Origin: an uncultured Selenomonadales bacterium
GTDB lineage: Bacteria > Bacillota > Negativicutes > DSM-1736 > Dendrosporobacteraceae
Length of the DNA stretch: 64,000 nt
Direction: 5' to 3'
NCBI GenBank assembly: GCA_946407015.1
Contig: CAMJML010000008.1
Coordinates: 1-64,000, forward strand
A model generated the notes under the pieces. The model saw only the letters and a list, made by a program, of their open reading frames with translations, did not search any database and was not told where the DNA came from. Shown here one piece after another: positions 15,356 through 24,052 of this stretch. The position numbers were made by a program, and so were the translations under genes. Positions within the stretch are counted from its first letter, which is position 1. Each line of letters begins with the position of its first letter.

Positions 15356-16471
15356 ATGGCAAATAAACCGCCGGGGTATGGTTCACGCCGTACTAGCAAG
15401 GATAGCGAACCGGCTTCGTTATCAGAGAATAGTTTTCGCTATGTTGATCCTATAGATCGGTGGAGGCAAGAGTATGAGCGCTATGCAAAAGCTGAAGAAA
15501 ACCTCCTTAAAATCAGTAAACTTAGCTATGATCCGGTTGATTACGCGCCGTTGTTGATACCAGTTCCGTGGAAAGAACGGCCTATCCCTGACTTCGGATT
15601 TTTAGTTGAAGAAGCAAGAGTAGCTGCAGAAACTAAATTCTTCATGCCGATTGTGAGCCGGCTTGCCGGATTTATTGTAAGTCTTATCATATTAATGATT
15701 AGCAGCAATTCTGCTTTTTTATGGGCAGCTGGCACTTTATCGATTACTCTATTATTATGGTTGTTATGGACAATCCAACAACGCCAAAGCAGTATTGAAA
15801 CAGCAGTTGCTGACGCGCGCGCTGAGGCTGACAATCGTACAGAGCAAGAGCAATTGATGATCGCGGAAGCCAAAAAGCAGCACGAGGATGCTGAAGCAGA
15901 ACGGATTTTGCTTGTCGAAAAATTACTTGCCGGGGATATTGCAGCCGTTTTTTTGCGTTTGGACAACATTCTTTCGCGCTATAGTCTACCATTTTCGCTT
16001 GAAGTTCATATTGACTATTATGCCAATGTCCCGTTAATTCAGATTTTGCTGCCTAATAAATCGGTTATTCCAGTCCAAACTTGCAGTCTTTTGCCTTCTG
16101 GAAGGGTGAAATATACGGATAAAGAACCAAGACTGATCAATAAGCAATACATTGAATTGTGTTCAGCGCTAATCATGCATATCATGTCTGTCCTGTATGC
16201 TACCATTCCTTCTTTTGATCAGATTTACGTTTGGGGAGTACTAAAAGGAACTCCGGATCATGAGTGTTTCTTTGAAATAGCGACGAGTCGCGAGGCTGCT
16301 GTCAAAGCGCTAAACGCTGAGAACGGCATTGCTGCAGTTAAGCAGCTTAACGGTCAGTTCGAAACTGATACCATTTTGAATTTAAAGCTGATTGAACCTG
16401 CCAGACCTGAAGAGTGGGGAAATGTACCGCAGCAATTATTGCGCAGCATGCATATTCATGTTGCTAAATGA
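15356..16471 (+). CDS. Membrane-anchored hypothetical protein with coiled coil
   Basis: A 371-residue protein that I do not recognise. Residues 1-95 are polar, two adjacent membrane segments follow at about 102-138 (LAGFIVSLIILMISS and AAGTLSITLLLWLLW), then an Ala/Glu/Gln-rich coiled coil at about 140-190, and a C-terminal mixed domain of about 180 residues. Both termini would be on the same side. The ATG at 15356 is chosen because AAAGGTGG lies just upstream. It is divergent from uraA and alone in its unit. Confidence 0.7.
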   Translation: MANKPPGYGSRRTSKDSEPASLSENSFRYVDPIDRWRQEYERYAKAEENLLKISKLSYDPVDYAPLLIPVPWKERPIPDFGFLVEEARVAAETKFFMPIVSRLAGFIVSLIILMISSNSAFLWAAGTLSITLLLWLLWTIQQRQSSIETAVADARAEADNRTEQEQLMIAEAKKQHEDAEAERILLVEKLLAGDIAAVFLRLDNILSRYSLPFSLEVHIDYYANVPLIQILLPNKSVIPVQTCSLLPSGRVKYTDKEPRLINKQYIELCSALIMHIMSVLYATIPSFDQIYVWGVLKGTPDHECFFEIATSREAAVKALNAENGIAAVKQLNGQFETDTILNLKLIEPARPEEWGNVPQQLLRSMHIHVAK

Positions 16472-16601
16472 CTATAATAAAACAGATAGTGAGCTAAAAA
16501 AGAAAAATTATTAAAAAATAGCAATGTAAAAAAAGGAATTTAGCACTTTTAAGCCAAATATAATTAATGAATAAAAAATCTCATATTAGGGAGGATTACC
16601 C

Positions 16602-16997
16602 GTGAAGATTGCTGATGTTGTTCAAAGCGCTGACTGGAAAGCTGAAAAACATGTTCCGGTCATTGATGCTCCGGAAAGTGTTAAAGCTGGCGAAAAAGTT
16701 GCTATCGAAGTTTGCGTGGGCAAAGAAATTCCCCATCCAAACACAACCGAGCACAATATCCGTTGGATCAAGCTTTATTTTAAACCTGACAATGGTAAAT
16801 TTCCTTATGAAGTTGCCTGTTTTGAATTTAATGTTCATGGCGAATCTACTGATGGAGCTAATAAAGGTCCAGCATATACCGAACCATTTGGAAAAGCGGT
16901 TGTAAAACTTTTAACATCAGGAACATTACTGGCTACTTCTTACTGCAATATTCATGGTTTGTGGGAAAGCAGCAAAGAGATTAAGGTAGAGGAATAA
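16602..16997 (+). CDS. Superoxide reductase (neelaredoxin/class II desulfoferrodoxin type)
   Basis: A 131-residue non-heme iron enzyme that reduces superoxide to peroxide without making oxygen, a hallmark of anaerobes. The Fe-ligand set is visible: His in EKHVPVI, two His in HPNTTEHNIRW, and Cys plus His in YCNIHGLW. The N-terminal desulforedoxin domain is absent, so this is the one-iron form. Start with GGGAGG upstream. Single gene ended by a strong terminator. Electrons probably come from rubredoxin, for which candidates lie at 34.3 kb. Confidence 0.93.
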   Translation: MKIADVVQSADWKAEKHVPVIDAPESVKAGEKVAIEVCVGKEIPHPNTTEHNIRWIKLYFKPDNGKFPYEVACFEFNVHGESTDGANKGPAYTEPFGKAVVKLLTSGTLLATSYCNIHGLWESSKEIKVEE

Positions 16998-17001
16998 TGA
17001 C

Positions 17002-17033
17002 CGATCCCGGCGAAATGCCGGGATCGTTTTTTT
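17002..17033 (+). terminator. Terminator after superoxide reductase
   Basis: Perfect 10-bp GC-rich stem cgatcccggc / gccgggatcg followed by seven T. Confidence 0.92.
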
Positions 17034-17168
17034 ATACGAAACCCCTTGTGACGGGTTGTGATGTAATAAAAAAAAGACAATGTCCATTTAGAGGAGGAAA
17101 ATGTACTCTTGTGGAGAATAGATAGCTGTGTTAAGATAGAGTAATCACGGTCATATAGGGGGATAGGA

Positions 17169-18398
17169 ATGGCACTTATTGTTAAGAAATTTGGAGGCAG
17201 TTCGGTTGCTACTGCTGAAAAGATTATGGCGGTAGCCCGGCGTGTTTTACAAGATCAACACCCTGGGGATCAAATTGTGGTTGTCGTATCCGCAATGGGA
17301 GATACTACAGATGATTTAATAGCACTGGCTAAGAAGATTGCACCTGAACCATATCATTACACACGAGAAGTAGACATGCTTTTATCTACCGGAGAACAAG
17401 TCTCTATTGCCTTATTGGCTATGGCTTTCAATACACTTGGGCATCCGGCAGTTTCATTAACCGGTCCTCAAGCAGGAGTGATATCGAATGTTGTTTACAC
17501 GAAAGGAAAAATTGTCGATATAACACCCAAACGTGTATTGGAAGAACTCGATAAAGGAAAGATTGTCGTAGTTGCCGGATTTCAAGGAATCAATGCACTG
17601 GGAGATGTGACGACACTAGGACGTGGCGGCTCGGACACGTCGGCTGTTGCGATAGCAGGGGCTTTAAAAGCAGATAGCTGTGAAATTTTTACCGATGTGG
17701 ATGGGGTATACTCAGCGGATCCTCGTGTAGTGAAAGATGCAAGACGGATGAAAGAGATTACTTACAATGAGATGCTGGAGATGGCTCGCTTAGGGGCTGT
17801 AGTCATGCAGCCAAGGTCAGTTGAGATGGGCAAGCATTTTGGCGTTCCTATACATGTCCGCTCGACTTTTACTCAACAACCAGGGACAATAATCAGGGAG
17901 GAATATACAGTGGAAGAAAAAGAGTTTATTATCCGGGGAGTAACTCATGATAATGATGTAGCCAAAATAGCTGTTTTGGGAGTACCCAATCGGCCCGGTA
18001 TTGCCTATACGATCTTTTCTGCTTTGGCAGATGCCAACATTGATGTTGATATGATTGTGCAAAGTATCCGGAATTCTGAAACCAACGTAATCGATATGGT
18101 GTTCACTGTGGCCAGTTCTGATTTGTCTCAAGCCAGGACAATTGTCGAAAAAATAGCTCGCCAGCTTGAAGCGATAGGGACTCTCGTTGAGGAAGATGTT
18201 GCTAAAGTCTCGGTAGTCGGAGCCGGCATGTTTGGAAGTCCGGGAATTGCCGCGGCCATGTTTGGCGCACTGTCAGAAGCGCAAGTCAATATCGAAGTAA
18301 TCAGCACATCGGAGATTAGTATTTCCTGCCTGATTAAAGAAAGCCAGGTCAAGGAAGCGGTTAATGCTATTCATGCAAAGTTTTTCCCGACGAAATAG
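17169..18398 (+). CDS. lysC: Aspartate kinase
   Basis: A 409-residue monofunctional aspartokinase catalysing the first step of lysine, threonine and methionine synthesis, phosphorylation of aspartate. Kinase domain 1 to about 240 (VKKFGGSSVAT at 5-15, GRGGSDTSAVAIA, EIFTDVDGVYSADPR), followed by two ACT domains (about 265-330 and 345-405) that bind the feedback amino acid. A second in-frame start exists at codon 248 with a perfect RBS. No lysine riboswitch or T-box is recognisable in the 170-base leader. Confidence 0.95.
   Translation: MALIVKKFGGSSVATAEKIMAVARRVLQDQHPGDQIVVVVSAMGDTTDDLIALAKKIAPEPYHYTREVDMLLSTGEQVSIALLAMAFNTLGHPAVSLTGPQAGVISNVVYTKGKIVDITPKRVLEELDKGKIVVVAGFQGINALGDVTTLGRGGSDTSAVAIAGALKADSCEIFTDVDGVYSADPRVVKDARRMKEITYNEMLEMARLGAVVMQPRSVEMGKHFGVPIHVRSTFTQQPGTIIREEYTVEEKEFIIRGVTHDNDVAKIAVLGVPNRPGIAYTIFSALADANIDVDMIVQSIRNSETNVIDMVFTVASSDLSQARTIVEKIARQLEAIGTLVEEDVAKVSVVGAGMFGSPGIAAAMFGALSEAQVNIEVISTSEISISCLIKESQVKEAVNAIHAKFFPTK
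17910..18398 (+). CDS. Aspartokinase regulatory (beta) subunit from an internal start
   Basis: GTG at 17910 lies in frame at lysC codon 248 and has AGGGAGGA six bases upstream inside the gene. It would make a 162-residue product holding only the ACT domains. Bacillus subtilis aspartokinase II is known to make its beta subunit in this way, with nearly the same length. Sequence supports the start; expression is inferred. Confidence 0.55.
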   Translation: MEEKEFIIRGVTHDNDVAKIAVLGVPNRPGIAYTIFSALADANIDVDMIVQSIRNSETNVIDMVFTVASSDLSQARTIVEKIARQLEAIGTLVEEDVAKVSVVGAGMFGSPGIAAAMFGALSEAQVNIEVISTSEISISCLIKESQVKEAVNAIHAKFFPTK

Positions 18399-18467
18399 AT
18401 TGCTTGAAAGAATTTAATCGTACGTTATGTCAATATAAAAATCAAAATACAAAAGCGATAAATACAA

Positions 18468-18496
18468 GCCTGCCAATAATTGGCGGGCCTTTTTTA
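18468..18496 (+). terminator. Terminator after lysC
   Basis: Stem gcctgcca / tggcgggc (one G-T) with loop ataat, followed by six T. Confidence 0.85.
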
Positions 18497-18778
18497 TGCA
18501 ACCAACAAAGGAATTATGTAAACTTTAGCGAATTTACATCACATAACAAAATAACAAATGCTTATTAACGCACCAAGCTGTAGAAGGCGAAAGGGGGGAG
18601 ACTCAGTTACTACAGTGCGGCGCGAAATAAGATAACTCAGAATTCCAGCAGTCAAGTGGAGGTTAATAAATATGAGGAAACGTGGACACTCATAGCAAAA
18701 GACTTCTCAAGTACGCTGTAATAGAGTTATTGATAGATGATTTTAGACATTAAATTTAAAGTACTGAGGAGAATAATC
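18497..18778 (+). other. Long leader of the porin gene with a tiny open frame
   Basis: About 280 bases without a normal gene. At 18672-18695 there is a seven-codon frame (MRKRGHS) with GTGGAGG ten bases before it. Upstream the purine run gaaaggggggag stands out. No known riboswitch was recognised. A long leader is common for abundant outer-membrane proteins. Confidence 0.3.
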
Positions 18779-19636
18779 ATGAAAAAGAAAATTTTAGCTG
18801 CAGCTGTTATGGCAGCAATGACTCTTTCCACAGCTTCCGTATTTGCTTCACCTGTTTTTTCCGGTGATACCAAAGTTGAATATATCAATAATGATCAAGA
18901 TACCTCACTCATCAGCCGCTTTCGCTTGAATGTGGATGCTAACGTGGATAATGTTTTAAACGTTCACGCTCGCTACAACACTGGCGGTTATGATATGAGA
19001 AACGGTCAATCAACAGTAGATGCAGCAATTGACCAAGCTTATATTGGTGCCACAATTAAAGATACAGAGCTTCGCCTTGGCCGCCAATCCCTTTGGTTAG
19101 GTAACGGCGCATTGATGGATGGAGATGCTTTCAATGGTGGACAAATTGCAACAAGCTTTGATAATGTAAAATTAAGCGGTTTCTTTGGTAAAGATGCAGA
19201 TGGACTGAAAACAACACAGGCTGAAATTATCACGGCAATTGACAGCGTAAATGTTGGTGCTAACTATCTGAAATTAGATGATACCAAATACTATGGTGTT
19301 AACTTTGATACCAAAATTATGGAAAATGCTGTCTTTAATGTTGAGTATGTAAACAATACGACTGATAAAAAAGATGGTTATATTGCCGGAATTAAAGTTG
19401 GCAATGCAGTGCAAAAAGGCGACTTTGATTATGGTCTTGCTTACCGTAATATCGAGGCTGGTGCTGTTACTAAATACTCAACCGATACTCAATTTGATGA
19501 TTCCAAAGGCTTCCGTGTAGAAGCTAACTATAAAGTAACTGACAATTCCACTCTGAATATCAAACAAGATATCGCAAAAGACCAAGCTCGCAATGACAAA
19601 GACCACACCGATGTAACATTCACCGTAAATTTCTAA
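18779..19636 (+). CDS. Putative outer-membrane porin
   Basis: A 285-residue secreted beta-barrel protein. A Sec signal peptide (MKKKILAAAVMAAMTLSTAS, cut near VFA-S) is followed by alternating amphipathic strands rich in Asn, Asp, Tyr and Gly, and the chain ends VTFTVNF, the terminal aromatic residue read by the BAM machinery. The start at 18779 has GAGGAG upstream and sets the signal peptide correctly. Its presence means a diderm envelope. Substrate range unknown. Confidence 0.82.
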   Translation: MKKKILAAAVMAAMTLSTASVFASPVFSGDTKVEYINNDQDTSLISRFRLNVDANVDNVLNVHARYNTGGYDMRNGQSTVDAAIDQAYIGATIKDTELRLGRQSLWLGNGALMDGDAFNGGQIATSFDNVKLSGFFGKDADGLKTTQAEIITAIDSVNVGANYLKLDDTKYYGVNFDTKIMENAVFNVEYVNNTTDKKDGYIAGIKVGNAVQKGDFDYGLAYRNIEAGAVTKYSTDTQFDDSKGFRVEANYKVTDNSTLNIKQDIAKDQARNDKDHTDVTFTVNF

Positions 19637-19666
19637 TCTAGTTAAAAAAAATGCACACACTCTCTC

Positions 19667-19697
19667 AGGCGGCTCTGTATAGAGCCGCCTTTAATTT
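19667..19697 (+). terminator. Terminator after the porin
   Basis: Perfect 10-bp stem aggcggctct / agagccgcct with loop gtat, then ttaatttt. Confidence 0.88.
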
Positions 19698-19783
19698 TGT
19701 CATTTATTTCTTGGTATCGATTGTTTGTTTTGTGGCATTCTATAAGCAGAACCCATAAAAAAAAACAAACGGAGGTTTTGCGT

Positions 19784-19987
19784 ATGTCAAGAAGCAGAAA
19801 ACCTGTTAATCCTGGAGCACAACAAGCTCTCGATCGTCTAAAAGAAGAAACAGCGGCTGAAATCGGCTTGAAGGATTATAAAAACACCTATAAAGGTGCA
19901 TTGACTTCAGCTGACAATGGTCGCGTAGGCGGACAAATGGTACGCAAAATGATCCAGGCTCAGGAATCCAAGTTTTCCGGTAAATAA
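19784..19987 (+). CDS. Alpha/beta-type small acid-soluble spore protein
   Basis: A 67-residue DNA-binding protein of dormant spores that shields DNA from UV and heat. The two conserved blocks are clear: the germination-protease region with RLKEETAAEIGL (cut site within the E-IA/E-IG motif) and the DNA-binding GRVGGQMVRKMI. Short compared with no family norm violated (60-75). GGAGG lies before the ATG. With the porin next door it marks a spore-forming diderm. Probably transcribed by the forespore sigma factor, which was not verified. Confidence 0.93.
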   Translation: MSRSRKPVNPGAQQALDRLKEETAAEIGLKDYKNTYKGALTSADNGRVGGQMVRKMIQAQESKFSGK

Positions 19988-20007
19988 TTTGCCCTCATGA
20001 ATCACTT

Positions 20008-20036
20008 GCAGGCCCGCTAGGGGCCTGCTTTCATTA
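20008..20036 (+). terminator. Terminator after the SASP gene
   Basis: Perfect 8-bp stem gcaggccc / gggcctgc, then tttcatta. Confidence 0.75.
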
Positions 20037-20209
20037 TTTTAATAAACTTTTCATTTACGCACATGTCCAAGCTTTTATTTAACAGGAATATAAAAGAAGC
20101 ATTCAGAATAAAAGATATGACAAGCGTTGGCGGTTTCTCAACTGATAGGCAGCGACTTTATCGGTTAAACTATCGCTAATAAAACATGAATAATACAGGA
20201 GTGGGGTTC

Positions 20210-21502
20210 ATGAGCAAAGTACTAATAAAAAATCTTAATAAGTATCTTGGTCAAGAAGTTACGGTTGAAGGCTGGTTATATAACTTGCGTTCATCAGGTA
20301 AAATTGCTTTCCTGATAGTAAGAGATGGCAGTGGGCTTATGCAAGGTGTTACAGTTAAAAAGGATGTCGGTGAAGAATTATTTGCAGAAGCTAGGAAACT
20401 GACGCAAGAAAGTGCTGTAAAATTAACCGGGATTGTTCACGAAGAATCTCGATCAGTTGGCGGATATGAAATGCAGGTAACCGAATTGGAAACTGTCAGT
20501 ATTGCACAGGAATATCCAATCACGCATAAAGAGCATGGTGTGGAATTTCTGGCAGAACGTCGTCATTTGTGGATTCGATCCCCTAAACAAGTGGCAATAC
20601 TGCGGGTGCGCTCCGAAATAGAGCATGCTATTCGTGACTTTTTTTATGAGCGTGAGTTTGTATTAGCCGATTCGCCGATTATTACACCGGCTGCGTGTGA
20701 GGGAACAACCACATTATTTGAACTTGATTATCATGGAGAGAAGGGATTTTTATCACAGAGCGGACAGCTTTATAACGAAGCGACTGCGATGGCTTTAGGC
20801 CGCATTTATTGTTTTGGGCCGACCTTCCGCGCGGAAAAGTCTAAAACACGCCGTCATTTAATGGAATTTTGGATGGTTGAAGCCGAGATGGCATATTTTG
20901 ATATGGATGCCAATATTCAATTGCAGGAAGAAATGATCTACTACGTAATTCAACGGATACTAAAAAGGTGTTCCAATGAACTGCAAACTCTCGAACGGGA
21001 TATTACCAAGCTAGCTAATATCAAACTGCCTTTTCCACGCATAAGTTATACCGAAGCTGTTGAAATTTTGAATCAGAATGGGGAGAATTTCCCTTGGGGA
21101 GAAGATTTTGGGGCTCCTCATGAGACCATTATTTCGAACCATTTTAACGCGCCGGTCTTTGTCCATCGCTATCCGACAGAGATTAAAGCTTTTTATATGA
21201 AGCCTGATCCTGAAAATCCCAAAGTAGTATTAGGGGCTGACCTGCTTGCTCCTGAAGGATATGGAGAGATTATTGGCGGCGGGCAGCGTATTGATAGCTT
21301 AGAACTGCTTGAAGAGCGAATTCAAGAGCATAAACTGCCGAAAGAAGCGTTTGAATGGTATTTAGATCTGCGACGGTATGGCTCAGTACCGCATGCCGGT
21401 TTTGGTTTAGGCATTGAAAGGACTGTGGCTTGGTTATGTGGTCTTGATCATGTACGGGAAACGATCCCCTTTCCACGCTTATTACATAAGATGTATCCGT
21501 AA
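20210..21502 (+). CDS. asnS: Asparaginyl-tRNA synthetase
   Basis: A 430-residue class IIb synthetase that charges tRNA-Asn. An N-terminal OB-fold anticodon-binding domain ([20 protein letters not shown]) precedes the catalytic domain, with motif 2 [15 protein letters not shown] and motif 3 [13 protein letters not shown]. The sequence GQLYNEATA and the motif 2 form favour AsnRS over AspRS. The ATG at 20210 is preferred over an upstream in-frame ATG because CAGGAGTGGGG lies just ahead. No T-box is visible in its leader. Confidence 0.93.
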   Translation: MSKVLIKNLNKYLGQEVTVEGWLYNLRSSGKIAFLIVRDGSGLMQGVTVKKDVGEELFAEARKLTQESAVKLTGIVHEESRSVGGYEMQVTELETVSIAQEYPITHKEHGVEFLAERRHLWIRSPKQVAILRVRSEIEHAIRDFFYEREFVLADSPIITPAACEGTTTLFELDYHGEKGFLSQSGQLYNEATAMALGRIYCFGPTFRAEKSKTRRHLMEFWMVEAEMAYFDMDANIQLQEEMIYYVIQRILKRCSNELQTLERDITKLANIKLPFPRISYTEAVEILNQNGENFPWGEDFGAPHETIISNHFNAPVFVHRYPTEIKAFYMKPDPENPKVVLGADLLAPEGYGEIIGGGQRIDSLELLEERIQEHKLPKEAFEWYLDLRRYGSVPHAGFGLGIERTVAWLCGLDHVRETIPFPRLLHKMYP

Positions 21503-21712
21503 AAATATGATTTCCCAGGAAATATTTCCTGGATTGGCTTTATGATCCGCTCTATGAACATTCGCGCATTTTCTACAAAAATTGTGTATACTTTAGCATG
21601 TGGCAGGAGATTAGAAGTTTATAACAAATATTAATATATTGTGTCTATATCACCCAGTGATAGACTTTAATCGCACAAATGAGCGGTTAACTATATAAAG
21701 GGGGGAAAAGCA

Positions 21713-22960
21713 ATGACTTTTAGTCTTGCTGCATCACATTCTAAAGGCAAATTTGCCACCGATAAAATTTTTGGTGCAAGCGGTGCTGCTGCATTAGCTA
21801 CCACAAAATATGGCAAGGAAAAAGTTGTCAATGCAACCATTGGCGCTTTTATGGATGAAAAGGAAGTACTGGCCTGTATTCCGACAGTAGAAAAAGTACT
21901 GCGTAATATACCAATCAATGATATGATCAGCTACGCACCCATTGCCGGGCTTCCTAAGTACTTAGAATCGGCAATTGATCTTACCTTTGCCGATAGCAGG
22001 CCGGAGGCTTATATTGACGCTGTTGCCACAGCCGGCGGTACAGGGGTGATTCATCATACCATCTGGAATTATTCTGAAGTTGGAGATACTGTTATCACAT
22101 CTGATTGGTACTGGGGTCCATATCAAGCTCTCTGTGAAGAAGCATTACGTCATTTAGATACGTTTACCTTATTTGACGAAAACCAAAATTTTAATACGGC
22201 AGCTTTCGCGGCTAAAGTAAATAGTGTATTATCAAAACAAAATAATTTAATTATCATTATTAACGCTCCCGCCCATAATCCAACCGGATACAGCTTAACG
22301 GACTCGGAATGGGAGCAGGTTATAGCAGTTTGTAAAGAACAAGCTAAAAATCCGGATAAACGGATTATCTTATTGGTTGACATTGCTTATCTGGATTTTG
22401 CCGGTGAAAAAAATACTTGCCGGACATTTTTGAAGCAATTTGGCAGCCTACCGGCCAATATCTTAACAGTTTTGGCGTTCAGCATGTCAAAAGGATATAC
22501 CATGTATGGTCAGCGAACAGGTGCTATGATTGGTGTTTCCTCTGATAAAGATGTTATCCGTGAGTTTGTAGATATTAATCAATTTACCAGCCGGGCAACC
22601 TGGTCGAATATTAATCGCGGCGCGATGAGTTTATTAGCCACGATTTATCAAGACAAAACGATCTTGGCACAAGTGGAACAGGAACGAAGTGCTTTTTATC
22701 AGCTTATCCGCAACCGTGCCGATATCTTTATGCGTGAAGCGCAGGAATCCGGCCTAAACATGTTACCTTATCGGGCTGGCTTTTTCCTGACAATTCCGGC
22801 GAAAGATCCGGATGCTGTTTGTGAAAAGCTGCATGATGATTTAATTTATGCTGTCCCTCTGGGAAAAGGAGTGAGAATTGCCGTTTGTGCGGTTCCATCC
22901 AATAAAATTACGGGTATGGCTGGCAAAGTGCTAAAAGCAATTTCAGTTGTCGATAAATAA
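21713..22960 (+). CDS. Class I/II pyridoxal-phosphate aminotransferase
   Basis: A 415-residue fold-type I aminotransferase, probably acting on aspartate or aromatic amino acids with 2-oxoglutarate. PLP-site features: NAPAHNPTGY at about 183-192, the Asp-Tyr pair in LVDIAYLDF, and the Schiff-base Lys in FSMSKGYTMYGQRTG. RBS AGGGGGGAAAAG. It stands alone between terminators, so exact substrate is not given by context. Confidence 0.85.
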   Translation: MTFSLAASHSKGKFATDKIFGASGAAALATTKYGKEKVVNATIGAFMDEKEVLACIPTVEKVLRNIPINDMISYAPIAGLPKYLESAIDLTFADSRPEAYIDAVATAGGTGVIHHTIWNYSEVGDTVITSDWYWGPYQALCEEALRHLDTFTLFDENQNFNTAAFAAKVNSVLSKQNNLIIIINAPAHNPTGYSLTDSEWEQVIAVCKEQAKNPDKRIILLVDIAYLDFAGEKNTCRTFLKQFGSLPANILTVLAFSMSKGYTMYGQRTGAMIGVSSDKDVIREFVDINQFTSRATWSNINRGAMSLLATIYQDKTILAQVEQERSAFYQLIRNRADIFMREAQESGLNMLPYRAGFFLTIPAKDPDAVCEKLHDDLIYAVPLGKGVRIAVCAVPSNKITGMAGKVLKAISVVDK

Positions 22961-22979
22961 AGCAGATTGAACATAAAAG

Positions 22980-23036
22980 TTAGGAAAGACTTTGCTTCGC
23001 TACAGATAGTGAAAGCCAAGTCTTTCTAATTTTTTG
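22980..23036 (+). terminator. Terminator after the aminotransferase
   Basis: Stem ttaggaaagactt / aagtctttctaa (one bulge) around a 25-base loop, followed by ttttttgc. Confidence 0.75.
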
Positions 23037-23100
23037 CAAGTATTATCCATCATTAAGGTGCTTTATTCTCGGAAATAATATTTCTGGAAGGAGGCAGATC

Positions 23101-23286
23101 ATGATGGCCTGTAGACGAAAAAATATTATCGACGGAACGACATTTGAATTTCCAGGTTTCGGTTTTTGGGTGCTTCATTTTTTCAGCATCATGTTTATAT
23201 TTCTTTGGGGAATGCGGTATGCAATGAAACGAGCGGCTTTTCCAATTATCGGCTATCGCTTCTTAAAAATGCTCTTTAAGCACTAA
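23101..23286 (+). CDS. Small membrane protein
   Basis: A 61-residue protein with one strong hydrophobic segment (FWVLHFFSIMFIFLWGM) between basic ends. Not recognised. GGAAGGAGG lies eight bases before the ATG and it is closed by its own terminator, which supports it as real. Confidence 0.6.
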   Translation: MMACRRKNIIDGTTFEFPGFGFWVLHFFSIMFIFLWGMRYAMKRAAFPIIGYRFLKMLFKH

Positions 23287-23302
23287 ATGTCGAAATCAGG
23301 GG

Positions 23303-23341
23303 GAAGAATGACGAAAAAGATCATTCTTTCTCGCTTTTTTA
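23303..23341 (+). terminator. Terminator
   Basis: Stem gaagaatga / tcattcttt followed by ctcgctttttta; ends the small membrane-protein gene. Confidence 0.75.
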
Positions 23342-23354
23342 TAGTTGTTGTAAT

Positions 23355-23379
23355 ATTACTATATTGATGTTATAGTAAT
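23355..23379. promoter_or_regulatory. Inverted repeat upstream of the phosphate transport pair
   Basis: Perfect 9-bp arms attactata / tatagtaat separated by seven bases, 47 bases before the DUF47 gene. Size and position suit an operator near the promoter. It does not look like a standard Pho box, so the binding factor is unknown. Confidence 0.4.
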
Positions 23380-23425
23380 TCTGTATGCAAAAAACTTTTA
23401 AGCTAGGTTATTTGGAGGGTAAGGT

Positions 23426-24052
23426 ATGTTCAGTCTAAAACCAAAGGAAGATCAATTTTTTAAGTTGTTTGCCGAAAGTGCGCGCTTGCTGCGAGATGGA
23501 GCTTATGTTCTTCAAGAAGTATTGAATGACTATACCAAGATTGAAGAAAAAATGACACAAGTATCCAATCTTGAACATGCAGCCGATGATGTAAATGATG
23601 CCATTATCGATAAGCTGAATCAAACATTTATCACTCCCCTGGACCGGGAAGATATCTATTCAATGGCAACCTCGTTGGATGATGGAGTGGACTATCTGCA
23701 AGGGACAGTGGAGAGAATGCTGTTATATCGTACAGGGCAACCAAGTCCCGGAGCTATTGAATTGACCAGGCTGCTCGTTGACTGTACTGAGGAACTGGTT
23801 AAAGCTTTTGATTTATTAAAGAATATAAAAGGAAATCAGCATAAAATACTGGACCACACACGTAAAATTACTGTGCTGGAGAGTGAAGGGGACCGGATCT
23901 ACCGTCAGGAAGTGGCTAATCTATTTACTTCATGTCCTGACCCTATTGAGATTATTAAATGGAAAGAAGTGTTAGAGTATTTGGAAGATACTCTGGATCA
24001 TTGTGAAGATATAGCAGACTTATTACGGGGTGTGGTAATGAAATATGCCTGA
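23426..24052 (+). CDS. DUF47 family PhoU-like phosphate transport regulator
   Basis: A 208-residue all-helical protein of the PhoU-like DUF47 family, which partners PiT phosphate transporters. Marks include the repeated ExxAD helices (NLEHAADDVNDAIIDKL, LESEGDRIYRQEV), the FITPLDREDIY segment and LEDTLDHCEDIADLLRGV at the end. RBS TTGGAGGG. It overlaps the PiT gene by eight bases, so the two are translationally coupled. Confidence 0.93.
   Translation: MFSLKPKEDQFFKLFAESARLLRDGAYVLQEVLNDYTKIEEKMTQVSNLEHAADDVNDAIIDKLNQTFITPLDREDIYSMATSLDDGVDYLQGTVERMLLYRTGQPSPGAIELTRLLVDCTEELVKAFDLLKNIKGNQHKILDHTRKITVLESEGDRIYRQEVANLFTSCPDPIEIIKWKEVLEYLEDTLDHCEDIADLLRGVVMKYA

Noticed and set aside
16605-16905. 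Second frame of 98 codons over the superoxide reductase gene
   Set aside because: Overlaps the iron-ligand-bearing frame entirely and has no pattern of its own.
17101-17121. Six-codon frame MYSCGE with a strong GAGGAGG ahead of lysC
   Set aside because: Too short to judge; no run of Lys or Thr codons and no attenuator hairpins, so a leader-peptide attenuator is not supported.
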